Shown: one piece after another, positions 14,505-22,105 of the stretch | Layout of the letters: the number at the start of each line of letters is the position of its first letter | Position numbering within the stretch: the stretch's first letter is position 1 | Assembly: GCF_002423035.1 (NCBI RefSeq) | Contig: NZ_DIUM01000109.1 | Location: 13,122 to 36,365, forward strand | Direction: 5' to 3' | Source: Thiocapsa sp. UBA6158 | Lineage (GTDB): Bacteria; Pseudomonadota; Gammaproteobacteria; Chromatiales; Chromatiaceae | Length of the DNA: 23,244 nt | Position numbers and translations under genes: made by a program | Notes under the pieces: model-generated | Told to the model about the DNA's origin: nothing | What the model saw: the letters and a program-made list of their open reading frames with translations, nothing else | The model's database searches: none

Positions 14505-16072
14505 GAGGTCGACTCGGGCCTCGGGGACCGTTTTCGTTTGCCGCCTGTCTCCGCCGTGCTCGTGCGCGTCCGGCTCGCGTCGCCGCTGCGCCGACGGCTG
14601 CCGTGCGTCTCGAAGATGGTCCGGCTTTCGACGCGTGATTCGGCGGTGCGACGAATCGCACTCATGCGGCGTCGGGCCTCGCGGGCGGCCGCTTCGTGGT
14701 CGAGGATCGGGGTCGGGTAATCGCGACCGATCAGGCATCCGCAGGCGTCTTGCTCGGCACGGGATATCTTCCATGGGGTGTGGATTCGTGCGTCCGTGAC
14801 AGTGGCTAGCTCGGGCACCCAGCGACGGATGAAGTGGCCATCCGGATCCTGGTCTTGCGACTGCTTGACCGGATTGTAGATGCGCAGCGTGTTGATGCCG
14901 GTGGTGCCGGATTGCATCTGGACCTGGGACCAATGGATGCCGGGCTCGTAGTCGGTGAAGACGCGCGCCAGGTGCAGGCCCGGCTCACGCCAATGCAGCC
15001 AGAGATGGTAGGCGCTGAAGGACACCAGCATGGCGCGCATCCGAAAGTTGATCCAACCGGTGTGGATCAGGGCGCGCATGCAGGCGTCGACGAAGGGGAA
15101 GCCGGTTTGGCCCTGGCGCCAGGCATCGAGGCGTTCCCGGTCCGGTATCGGATCGCGCAGACCGTCGCAGGCACGGTGCATGTTCTCGAACTCGATACGG
15201 GGCTCGCTTTCGAGCTTCTGCATGAAATGGCAGTGCCAGTGAAGCCGGCCCTCGAAGGCCGAGAGTGCCTTGGGCCAGGTGCTGCGTTGCCCGCTGCTTT
15301 GGGCCAGCGCCGCCACCTGCTCCCGGCGATGGCGCGTCGCCTGGACCAGCTCGCGGATCGAGAGCGTTCCCCAGGCGAGATGGGTGCTCAGGCGCGAGCA
15401 GGAATCGTATGCGGTCAGAGGGCTCGACATCTCGCGGTGATAGGCTTCGCCGCGCTCGCGCAGGAAGCCTTCGAGTGTTGCGACGCCGGCTCGCCGACCG
15501 CCGGGCTGGCGTTTCGGGCAGGTGTCGTCCGCAATCCCCAGCGTCCGACCATCGGGGATGTCGCCGAGCTCGCCGATCTCGGACAATAACCCCAAGGGTC
15601 GAAGGACGGGCGGCGGCTCCAATGGGGCGCGCATCCGTTGCTCCCAGATCCTCGACCAGCGGTTGCGTGTTTCGAGCCGGCGGACTACCCCGTTCTGGGG
15701 CAGCTGATGCCACGGGATGCCGCGGCTGCGCAGCAGATCGCCGACGGCGATGTCCCGTGCATAGGTCCAGCCGTTGCCGGTCTCCTCGTGCGACCAGACG
15801 GACTCGATCGGCAGACGATCCAGCAGCGCGCTCAGGACCGGGACGGCCTCGCCGACGCGGATCACCAAGGGTTGGCCGAGGCCGGCTAGATCCGTCTGCA
15901 GCTCGCCCAGACACTCGACGATGAAGGCCCAGTGGCGACCGGAGGCATCCGGTTGGGACCAGTATCCGGGCTCGGCGATATAGAGCGGCAAGGCAGGGCC
16001 GCGCCGTGCGGCCTGCGCGAGTGCAGCATGATCGTAGACCCGGAGGTCTCGCTTGAACCAGACAAGTTGCAT
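14501..16072 (-). CDS. Deoxyribodipyrimidine photolyase / cryptochrome family protein
   Basis: The 523-residue protein starts MQLVWFKRDLRVYDHAALAQ, the antenna-binding alpha/beta domain. HEETGNGWTYARD follows, then the helical FAD domain: SSPLTAYDSCSRLSTHLAWG, TGFPFVDACMRALIHTGWIN and FRMRAMLVSFSAYHLW. The segment that in ordinary photolyases reads DLAANNGGWQW is here EPGIHWSQVQMQSGTTGINT followed by RIYNPVKQ, and RRWVPEL closes the domain. This places it in a separate subgroup whose repair or signalling activity I cannot tell. The last ~60 residues are basic and likely disordered. It starts four bases after the stop of the FAD-domain protein and overlaps DUF2256. Repair of UV-damaged DNA or blue-light sensing would suit a phototroph. 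Confidence 0.9.
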   Translation of the reverse strand: MQLVWFKRDLRVYDHAALAQAARRGPALPLYIAEPGYWSQPDASGRHWAFIVECLGELQTDLAGLGQPLVIRVGEAVPVLSALLDRLPIESVWSHEETGNGWTYARDIAVGDLLRSRGIPWHQLPQNGVVRRLETRNRWSRIWEQRMRAPLEPPPVLRPLGLLSEIGELGDIPDGRTLGIADDTCPKRQPGGRRAGVATLEGFLRERGEAYHREMSSPLTAYDSCSRLSTHLAWGTLSIRELVQATRHRREQVAALAQSSGQRSTWPKALSAFEGRLHWHCHFMQKLESEPRIEFENMHRACDGLRDPIPDRERLDAWRQGQTGFPFVDACMRALIHTGWINFRMRAMLVSFSAYHLWLHWREPGLHLARVFTDYEPGIHWSQVQMQSGTTGINTLRIYNPVKQSQDQDPDGHFIRRWVPELATVTDARIHTPWKISRAEQDACGCLIGRDYPTPILDHEAAAREARRRMSAIRRTAESRVESRTIFETHGSRRRSGDASRTRTSTAETGGKRKRSPRPESTS

Positions 16073-16076
16073 GGTT

Positions 16077-17339
16077 TTATCCGGGTTGCGACGGCTCGAT
16101 GCGCGTAAGACCATCGAGTCGGCCTTGGCGGCGTGCGTACTCGTTGAAGGGGAAGAAGCCGCGGGTCGCTCCGGGCCACAGGCTGCTGTCCCAGATCCGG
16201 CGGACCCGGACGAGCGCGATGCCGTGCCGGGCGAGTCGCGCGTCGAGTTGCTCGAGGCGCTCGCGCCAGCGGCCGAGCGGTGTTTCGAGCGTGACGACTT
16301 GGCGCACCGCAAGGCTGAGAGCCCATGCCTCGGCCGAGACCAGCCAGTCGCCCTCGTCCAGGACGTCTGACGGGACCGCGAAATGGGCCTCGGCTCGAGC
16401 CAGTGCATCGGCGATCGCGGCACGCGAGAAGTCGACGACCGCAGGGGCTAGGTCGAGACCCGCCCCGACCGGCTCGTCCCAGCCCCCGGCTACGCCTCGA
16501 AACCGGAGCTTCGACAGGCGTGATGCTTCCGGGGCGAGATCCTCCGGCGTCAGAAGCAGGCCACTCGGAAGGTCCGTGTCCACCTCGATCGAAGCGCTTA
16601 GCGGACCGGGGGTGAGATCGAGCGGCGGCTCGGTCAGGGGCAATGCCTGCTCGTCGAGCTCGCCTTTGGGGTCGAAGCGCCCTTCGGTGTAGCGGGCGAT
16701 GTTCTCCGCACGGGCCAGGTAGTGCTTGCCCCGCGTGTGCAACCCCGCGACCCAGCGCCAGGAGAGTGTGTTCGAGGCTGGATCACCGTCCAAAAGGTGC
16801 CGCAGAAAGAAGGCCGCTCCGAGGGTCCAGGGCAGACGCAGGGTGAAGATCCAGATGCTCGCGAACCACATGCGGGCATGGTTGTGCAGGTAGCCGGTCT
16901 CGGTCAGCTCCCTGGCCCAGGCATCGAAGCAGGCAATTCCGCTCCGCCCCGCGATTACCTCGGCATAGCGGGCCGAGGCCGTCCCCGCGAGCCCGTCGCG
17001 GTCGCGCCGAAGCTGGTCGAGATAGGCTTCCCAAACACGGGGGCGAAGCTCAAGCCAGCCTTTCCAGTAAGTGCGCCACAGCACCTCGGAAACGAATTTA
17101 TCCACGGCATCCCGTGGATGGGCGTCCAGAACCGCGGCAATCGCCTCGCGCTCCAGGATCAGACGATGCCGCAGATAGGGCGAGAGCCGCGAGACGCGAT
17201 CGTGAGGCGGGACGACCCGATTGCGCTCGCGCGCACAGGCCGCCGCGTGCGGGACGAAGGACGCCAAACGCGCAAGGCCGACCGCCCGAGTCGGCGTCTC
17301 GGCCTGCCGGGCCTTGCCGGGCCAACCGGTTCGTCGCAT
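16077..17339 (-). CDS. Photolyase-like FAD-binding protein with N-terminal FAD domain
   Basis: The 420-residue protein lacks the usual N-terminal antenna domain and begins almost at once with the FAD fold. It has SRLSPYLRHRL (50-60), FVSEVLWRTYWKGW, TGYLHNHARMWFASIW (148-163) and HLLDGDPASNTLSWRWVAGL (181-200). The last is the flavin-contacting segment with its Asp and Asn retained. After residue 260 an extra C-terminal part follows (GLLLTPEDL ... VRRIWDSSLWPGATRGFFPF). It might be a permuted alpha/beta domain; that is inference. The ATG at 17339 has a GGAGAG ribosome-binding site enclosed in a stem-loop. It heads the operon with the photolyase and DUF2256. Family call firm; whether it repairs DNA is unknown. 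Confidence 0.87.
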   Translation of the reverse strand: MRRTGWPGKARQAETPTRAVGLARLASFVPHAAACARERNRVVPPHDRVSRLSPYLRHRLILEREAIAAVLDAHPRDAVDKFVSEVLWRTYWKGWLELRPRVWEAYLDQLRRDRDGLAGTASARYAEVIAGRSGIACFDAWARELTETGYLHNHARMWFASIWIFTLRLPWTLGAAFFLRHLLDGDPASNTLSWRWVAGLHTRGKHYLARAENIARYTEGRFDPKGELDEQALPLTEPPLDLTPGPLSASIEVDTDLPSGLLLTPEDLAPEASRLSKLRFRGVAGGWDEPVGAGLDLAPAVVDFSRAAIADALARAEAHFAVPSDVLDEGDWLVSAEAWALSLAVRQVVTLETPLGRWRERLEQLDARLARHGIALVRVRRIWDSSLWPGATRGFFPFNEYARRQGRLDGLTRIEPSQPG

Positions 17340-17340
17340 C

Positions 17341-17368
17341 GGTCTCTCCGTCTAGGTCGGAGAGGACC
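17341..17368 (-). promoter_or_regulatory. Stem-loop enclosing the ribosome-binding site of the FAD-domain photolyase-like gene
   Basis: In the transcript, GGUCCUCUCCG (17368-17358) can pair with CGGAGAGACC (17350-17341) with one bulged base and a 7-base loop (ACCUAGA). The helix contains the GGAGAG ribosome-binding site and ends one base before the AUG. Such a fold should limit translation. Whether it responds to temperature or a ligand, or is just leader structure, is unknown. Confidence 0.6.
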
Positions 17369-17423
17369 AGGTGGGTGACGCCGGGCGCTTTTCAAGCCGC
17401 ACCCGATTCACCCGGAACCGGTG

Positions 17424-17981
17424 TCAGTGCACGGTCACCTTAATCGGCTGTCGGCGTCTTGCCTTGTCCTTCGGCATCTCGACACGCAGTACACCCTTCT
17501 TGTAGCTCGCCTTGGCCTTGTCGCTTTCGACCTCGTCGGGCAAGGGGATGGCGCGCTCGAAGTGTCCGTAGGCACATTCGGTAACATGGTAGCGGCCTTT
17601 GGACTCTTCACGCTCGACCCGCTTCTCGCCGCGGACAACCAGGTAGCCGTCCGTCACCTGAAGCTCGAAGTCGTCCTTGGCCATGCCCGGGGCTTCGAGA
17701 CGCACGACGATCTTGTCCTCGTCATCCGAGACCTCTGCGGCCAACACGCCCCAACCGCCGCTCGGCAGCGTTGTGCCCCAAGCCGAAGGGCGCCAATCCG
17801 GAGCGCGAAGACCGCCCCAAAGGTCGAGACTCCGCTCGCCGTGCTCGCGTGTCGGTTTCGCACCCTTGTGGGTGAAGCGCGTCACGGCCCCGGCGGCTTG
17901 ATCGTAGAGTCGCTCCCAGCCGTCGCGAACATGGTCCCATGCCCGTGTGATGTCGTGTCTGATCTGTTGAAGTGTCGACAT
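17424..17981 (-). CDS. Hsp20/alpha-crystallin small heat-shock protein (third gene of the cluster)
   Basis: The 185-residue protein has a long N-terminal arm of about 78 residues (helical MSTLQQIRHDITRAWDHV, then a basic linker). The alpha-crystallin domain follows: VVRLEAPGMAKDDFELQV, YLVVRGEKRVEREE, GHFERAIPLPDEV and the hallmark KKGVLRVEMPK. It holds unfolding proteins for refolding by DnaK/GroEL. The ATG at 17981 has a strong GGAGGGATCT ribosome-binding site. It is the most distal of three Hsp20 genes, 134 bases after the middle one, and 84 bases before the photolyase operon on the same strand, so read-through into that operon is possible. Very sure of family. Confidence 0.95.
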   Translation of the reverse strand: MSTLQQIRHDITRAWDHVRDGWERLYDQAAGAVTRFTHKGAKPTREHGERSLDLWGGLRAPDWRPSAWGTTLPSGGWGVLAAEVSDDEDKIVVRLEAPGMAKDDFELQVTDGYLVVRGEKRVEREESKGRYHVTECAYGHFERAIPLPDEVESDKAKASYKKGVLRVEMPKDKARRRQPIKVTVH

Positions 17982-18115
17982 AGATCCCTCCGCAAATCCG
18001 GACCCCGGCGCTCGCGAATCCTTTCACATCTCCATCGAATGGATCGAACATCTGCCTCGGGCACCGAGATCGTCGGGCGCGCGGCAACCCGCCCCGCGCC
18101 CCTCGGTTGGTTTCC

Positions 18116-18511
18116 TCAACCCACGTTGACCTGGATCTTACGGGGCTGAAGCTCGGCGCGTTTCGGCACCTTCAGGGTCAGAACGCCGTCCTGCATCTGC
18201 GCATCGATACGGTCAGCCTGAAGCTCTCGGCTCAGCGTGAAACTGCGCCGGAACCGGGTGGTGCGCAGGTCGGCATAGAGTGCCTCCATCTCGCCCGGCA
18301 TCTCGATCGCCGCCTCGCCCTCGATCAGGAGGGTGTCCTTGTCGACCTGGACCGAGAGACGTTCGCGCGACACGCCCGGCAGATCGGCCACCAGGGTGAT
18401 CCCGGCGGCGTCTTCGTAGATGTCCACCGGCGGCAGCAACGCCGCCTCGTCGGCACGCGCAGCCTGCATCTCGCTCGGCTCTCGTGCCTGCATACCTGTG
18501 TTCTCGCTCAT
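18116..18511 (-). CDS. Hsp20/alpha-crystallin small heat-shock protein (middle gene)
   Basis: The 131-residue protein is the most compact of the three. After a short N-terminal arm come LLPPVDIYEDAAGITLVADL, PGVSRERLSVQVDKDTLLIE, FRRSFTLSRELQADRID and the hallmark QDGVLTLKVPKRAE, with a C-terminal PRKIQVNVG tail carrying the I-x-V-type anchor. The ATG at 18511 is preceded by GAGGA. It lies 56 bases after the first Hsp20 gene and is probably on the same transcript. The three cluster members differ strongly outside the crystallin fold, so this is not a recent triplication. Confidence 0.95.
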   Translation of the reverse strand: MSENTGMQAREPSEMQAARADEAALLPPVDIYEDAAGITLVADLPGVSRERLSVQVDKDTLLIEGEAAIEMPGEMEALYADLRTTRFRRSFTLSRELQADRIDAQMQDGVLTLKVPKRAELQPRKIQVNVG

Positions 18512-18567
18512 GATGAAAGTCCTCGCTGGTGTCGATTCATTGACGCTGTGACTCGAACCGGTGCGTC

Positions 18568-19011
18568 CTATTTGACCTCGATGCGGCGCGGCTTGACCTC
18601 TTCGCGCCGCTCGATCGTCACCTGCAGCACGCCGTCGCGATAGGTGGCCTGAACCTTGTCCGGATCGACGTCTTCGGGCAGGGTGATCACGCGCCGAAAG
18701 GCACCGTCGAACCGCTCGTTGCGGTAGAGCTGAACATCGCTCGGCAGCGTCGCCTTGCGCTCGCCGGAGACTGTCAGCAGGTTCTGCTGGAGCGAGATGT
18801 CGAGACCCTTCGGATCGACGCCCGCAGCAAACACATAGACATCCACCCGACTTGGCGATGCCCCGATGTTGATCGCCGGGAAGGTTCCGGCCGCAACGGA
18901 GCGGATCCCCGACATCCCCGAGCGCGAGCCGAACGCGGCGTCCATCTCATCGCGTATCCGCTCGAGTTGGCTGAACAGGTCCGTATCGAAGCCTCTGAGA
19001 TACCCCCACAT
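18568..19011 (-). CDS. Hsp20/alpha-crystallin small heat-shock protein (first gene)
   Basis: The 147-residue protein starts MWGYLRGFDTDLFSQLERIR, an IbpA/HspA-like arm. It continues with FPAINIGASPSRVDVYVFAA, GVDPKGLDISLQQNLLTVSG, FDGAFRRVITLPEDVDPDKV and the hallmark RDGVLQVTIERRE, ending PRRIEVK. The frame is open to 19080, but the ATG at 19011 has a perfect GAGGAGG ribosome-binding site. It is the promoter-proximal gene of the Hsp20 run, behind a sigma-54-like promoter and two operator copies. It follows the NtrC-type regulator on the same strand with 233 bases between. Confidence 0.96.
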   Translation of the reverse strand: MWGYLRGFDTDLFSQLERIRDEMDAAFGSRSGMSGIRSVAAGTFPAINIGASPSRVDVYVFAAGVDPKGLDISLQQNLLTVSGERKATLPSDVQLYRNERFDGAFRRVITLPEDVDPDKVQATYRDGVLQVTIERREEVKPRRIEVK

Positions 19012-19097
19012 GACAAGCCTCCTCTCGATGTTTCGGGGTTGAAGACGCGGCACACGGCGGAATCGCCGCAGCCGACTCATACACTCAATGAATCCAA

Positions 19098-19113
19098 AGC
19101 ATTCGGCGCGCCA
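19098..19113 (-). promoter_or_regulatory. Candidate sigma-54 (-24/-12) promoter for the Hsp20 cluster
   Basis: Read on the minus strand the site is TGGCGCGCCGAATGCT, against the consensus TGGCACG-N4-TTGCW. GG and GC are the required 10 bases apart, and 10 of 12 defined positions match. Transcription would start near 19087, about 75 bases before the first Hsp20 start. The closest upstream gene is a sigma-54 activator. Confidence 0.6.
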
Positions 19114-19165
19114 GACAATAGGGAATTGTTTTCATAAGATTTCGGACGGTTCGAGAGCCATCCAA

Positions 19166-19182
19166 GCGGCCAGTCTGACCGG
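19166..19182 (-). promoter_or_regulatory. Operator-like palindrome, copy B (likely activator site)
   Basis: On the minus strand this reads CCGGTCA-GAC-TGGCCGC, the same dyad as copy A. Its centre (19174) is about 63 bases upstream of the -24 element. Confidence 0.55.
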
Positions 19183-19197
19183 CTCAGGGCACTCAAG

Positions 19198-19216
19198 ACC
19201 GGTCAAAATGGCCGGT
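19198..19216 (+). promoter_or_regulatory. Operator-like palindrome, copy A (likely activator site)
   Basis: ACCGGTCAAAATGGCCGGT is a 19-base dyad with one arm mismatch. Its centre (19207) is 33 bases (three helix turns) from the centre of copy B and about 96 bases upstream of the -24 element. This is the usual place for NtrC-type enhancer sites. Confidence 0.55.
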
Positions 19217-19244
19217 ATCGAACGGCGGGGACATCGAGGGCCGA

Positions 19245-20621
19245 TCACCCTCCGTTGAGCTTGCGGCGCAGTGTACGCTCACCGATGCCGAGGGCCTTGG
19301 CGGCACGCGCTCGGTTGTGTCCGCTCTCCATGAGCGCGGCTTGGATCAAGAGCCATTCGGCATCCGCCAGTCGGGTGCCCTTGGGGACGAACACCCCGTC
19401 GCCGGTTTGACGGGGTTCGACCGCGTAGCCTGGAAGCACGGGTTGGAGCAGCCTCGGGCCGATCTCGCGCATGCCCGGCGGGAGTCGCACGGCCAGGCGC
19501 GCCATCAGGTTGCGAAGCTCGCGGACGTTCCCCGGCCAGCGGTAGCGCTCGAGCAAGGTCAGAGCCTCCGGATTCAGCTTGGGTGCGGCGCCCGCCCAAC
19601 CCATGTCGCGCAGACCGTTGGCGAGGAAACGCTCGGCCAGCAGACCGATGTCCTTCGGGTGTTCGCACAGGTTCGGCAGGCGCAGCGGCAGGACGTTGAT
19701 CCGATAGAGCAGATCTTGACGGAACAGTCCGGACTCGCCCCACTCCTCGAGCGGGCGATGGGTCGCCGCGACCACGCGGACGTCGACGGCGATGTCGCGC
19801 TCTGCGCCAAGACGTTGGACGGCGCCCGTCTCGAGGACCCGCAGCAGGCTGACCTGAGATGCGGGGGTCATCTCCCCGATCTCGTCGAGGAAGAGCGTCC
19901 CCTCGTGGGCCTGCTCGAACCGACCGCGGTGCAGACGCGTCGCGCCGGTAAACGCGCCCTTCTCGTGACCGAACAGCTCGGCCTCCAGCATGGTCTCCGG
20001 GATGGCCCCGCAGTTGACCGCAACAAAGGAGCCTTGGGCGCGTGAGCCCAATCCGTGGAGCGCCCGCGCCACCAGTTCCTTGCCCGTGCCGGTGCGGCCC
20101 TCGATCAGCACCGGCTCGGCGCTCAAGGCGAAGCGCGGCAGTTCCAGCAGGGCGTCGACCATCACCGGATCGCGAAACCACAGATAAGGGGCGAGCCGTT
20201 CTGCCAGGTCGTCGCGCGCACGTTTGCCGGCCAAGTCGGCCGTGAGGCGCCTCGCCAACTCAAGCGGATCCGCCGGCTTCTCGAAGTAGTGCCGGACACC
20301 CTGCTTGAGCGCATCGACGGCGTGCGGCACGCTGCCGTGATCCGTGATGACGTAGAAGGCCGCATCCGGTCCGCGCGCAAGATACTCGGGCAGAAGGTCG
20401 AGTCCGACCCCGTCCTTCAGCCGCAGATCCACCAGCAGGGCATCCGGTGTGGTCTCGGCGAGGACCTGCCGCGCCTCGCGAAGACTCCCGACTCCGGTCA
20501 CGCAGGCACCCAGTCCGGTCAGGGCGTGCTGCAGACTACGCAGGATGCCGGGGTCATCGTCCACGAGAAGCAGTGAGAGACCGCTCAGGTCCGGGAGTCG
20601 ATCGTTCAAGGCTTCCACCAT
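19245..20621 (-). CDS. Sigma-54-dependent response regulator, NtrC family
   Basis: The 458-residue protein has the full NtrC layout. The receiver domain has acidic VDDDPG (20-25), phosphoacceptor Asp65 in LLVDLRLKDG, Thr93 and Lys115. The AAA+ domain has Walker A GRTGTGKE (175-182, with Arg where Glu is usual), the sigma-54-contacting GAFTGA (222-227) and Walker B GTLFLDEIGEM (241-251). The Fis-type helix-turn-helix at the C-terminus has HNRARAAKALGIGERTLRRK. It should open sigma-54 promoters when phosphorylated. The ATG at 20621 overlaps the end of the histidine kinase gene by 16 bases and has GGAG upstream. Its likely target is the Hsp20 promoter just downstream. Very sure of family. Confidence 0.95.
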   Translation of the reverse strand: MVEALNDRLPDLSGLSLLLVDDDPGILRSLQHALTGLGACVTGVGSLREARQVLAETTPDALLVDLRLKDGVGLDLLPEYLARGPDAAFYVITDHGSVPHAVDALKQGVRHYFEKPADPLELARRLTADLAGKRARDDLAERLAPYLWFRDPVMVDALLELPRFALSAEPVLIEGRTGTGKELVARALHGLGSRAQGSFVAVNCGAIPETMLEAELFGHEKGAFTGATRLHRGRFEQAHEGTLFLDEIGEMTPASQVSLLRVLETGAVQRLGAERDIAVDVRVVAATHRPLEEWGESGLFRQDLLYRINVLPLRLPNLCEHPKDIGLLAERFLANGLRDMGWAGAAPKLNPEALTLLERYRWPGNVRELRNLMARLAVRLPPGMREIGPRLLQPVLPGYAVEPRQTGDGVFVPKGTRLADAEWLLIQAALMESGHNRARAAKALGIGERTLRRKLNGG

Positions 20622-21571
20622 CCGGGGATCTCCGGTTGCTCCAACGGAAGGATCAAGGTGACCCGCACCCCACCTCCGGCCCGATTCTCGATGCGAACCC
20701 GGCCCTGGTGCGTCTCGACGATACGCCGCACGATCGAGAGCCCAAGCCCGTTCCCGCCGACCTTGGTCGTGAAGACAGGCACGAAGACACCTGCCAGGTC
20801 ATGCGGCTCGATCTCGATCTCCAGACCCTGGCGTCTGACCACCGGCTCGGCCAACCGAGCCGCATCCCGGATCAAGGTATCGAGATCCGAGGGCCTGTAT
20901 TGCTCGTCGCGGTGTCGCGTCAGGTCGAGAAAGCCCGAGAGCTTTTGGTTCAGGGCGACGATGTCCGGATCGAACTCGACCGCGATCTCCGCGGCCTGAT
21001 CCGGCGACACCGGCAGGGCCTTGGCATTGGCCCGCAGCGCCATGAGCGGATCGCACAGGTCGTGGACCAACTCGGCGGCGATCTCGGTCAGAGAGGCGCG
21101 CCGATAGATCTCTTGGACATACCCTTCAGCGCGACGGCTCACGCGCACCGCAACGCGCGCAATCGCGAACGCGATCAGTAAGCGGCCGACGGATGACTCG
21201 GTCGCGATCACTCGGGTCGTCGCTGCCGGATTCTCTCTGGTCCCGACGCGTCGGTGATCAGCGAGCGTCTTCGTTAAGACCGGCCAAGAGCGACATCGGC
21301 GAACGTCGGACAACAGTAACATCCCGACTGTGGCAGTTGCCACAGCCCAACGCCATGCGTGCCCCCGTTGACACTCGATGAGCTTCTCCTCTGGATGGAT
21401 GGGTCGAGCGATGGAACTGCCTGGACTTGATGGTTCGCTGACCCTTATCACGACCCTACGCGCGTCCGGATGCTGCCTCGGTGCGGTAGCGCACGAATTC
21501 CCCGGGGCAAGTCTCAGAATCCCGACAAGGGCGATCTGAGCTCCGGATCGAGCCCGCAACCGGTCGAGCAT
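20606..21571 (-). pseudogene. Sensor histidine kinase (NtrB/AtoS-like) with internal deletion in the ATPase domain
   Basis: From about residue 72 the frame looks like a kinase. It has a short hydrophobic stretch (WAVATATVGMLLL), a second near 130-142 (RLLIAFAIARVAV), then AAELVHDLCDPLMALRANAK with the phosphorylated His170. The dimerisation helix runs to LTRHRDEQYRPSDLDTLIRD. In the catalytic domain EIEIEPHDLAG (251-261) is joined directly to VFVPVFTTK and GGNGLGLSIV. The F and G2 boxes are present, but the N box and G1 box, about 60 residues, are missing without a frameshift. It therefore should not bind ATP properly. The part upstream of residue 70 looks non-coding, so the true start is unknown (an ATG at 21322 is one option). 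It overlaps the regulator gene. Confidence 0.65.
21328..21345. repeat. Perfect 18-bp palindrome
   Basis: CTGTGGCAGTTGCCACAG has 8-base arms and a 2-base centre with no mismatch. It lies at the start of the recognisable histidine kinase frame (or just upstream of the true start, if that is the ATG at 21322). It could be an operator for the two-component genes. It is unlike the Hsp20 operator dyad. Confidence 0.5.
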
Positions 21572-22036
21572 TCAGGGCGGAGGTTAGTGCGATCCTTTGC
21601 CGGCCGAATTTGGCACCCTTAAGCGCTCGCTTTGGCACCTTGGCGCCGAGAACTTGGGACCCGAGATGAATGGGTGTCGCCCCCCTGCCCCGGACGCGCG
21701 CCGGGTTGATGAGATCGCCGGGCAGCCTGGTATGGCGAAACCCGTTTTTGGCGCCCGTTTCCGATCCAGATCCGGCCCCGCGCTTCAGGTCTCGGTGTCG
21801 ACGCCCTCGGCGGTCCGACGTCGCCGCCATTCCGGTTGCAGGGGATACCCCGAGCAGCGTCACGCCGATGCGCCTGAAGATGTCCGGATGATCCGCGAGC
21901 TCGCGGCTGTAGCCGTCTTGGGGTTGCGGTGCAGGCATCTGACGAGGTGACCCTCATCGGTACCGGTCGCAGACCGTTGGCCCCTTGGTTCTTCCGGGCT
22001 GATCGCGTTGATTGCGCGCCGCGGTTTAGTTCCAAC
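21400..22036. other. Stretch without a recognisable gene
   Basis: Between the kinase remnant and the groEL terminator I recognise no protein family on either strand. A minus-strand frame of 160 codons (21456-21938) and a plus-strand frame of 117 codons (21597-21950) are open, but both are rich in Arg, Gly and Pro with no domain or clear ribosome-binding site. Both look like chance frames in GC-rich DNA. The area may hold the promoter of the two-component genes and further decayed sequence. Confidence 0.5.
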
Positions 22037-22080
22037 AAAAAAGCCCCGCCCCGGTCGATAACCGGGGCGGGGCTTTTATC
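22037..22080 (-). terminator. Intrinsic terminator of groEL
   Basis: AAAAGCCCCGCCCCGGT (22039-22055) pairs perfectly with ACCGGGGCGGGGCTTTT (22061-22077) around a 5-base loop. A T run on the minus strand side follows. It stands 26 bases after the groEL stop and could work in both directions. Confidence 0.92.
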
Positions 22081-22105
22081 TGCGAATGGACGCAGACGGA
22101 CAGGC

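Noticed and set aside
17982..19081. ROSE or fourU RNA thermometers before the Hsp20 genes
   Set aside because: I found no long pairing that covers the ribosome-binding sites of the three Hsp20 genes; at most 4-bp stems are visible.
21278..21374. Small minus-strand frame with CGNCH, a possible haem c motif
   Set aside because: The frame is only about 30 codons long, has no signal peptide, and overlaps the kinase frame, which reads better as a membrane segment there.
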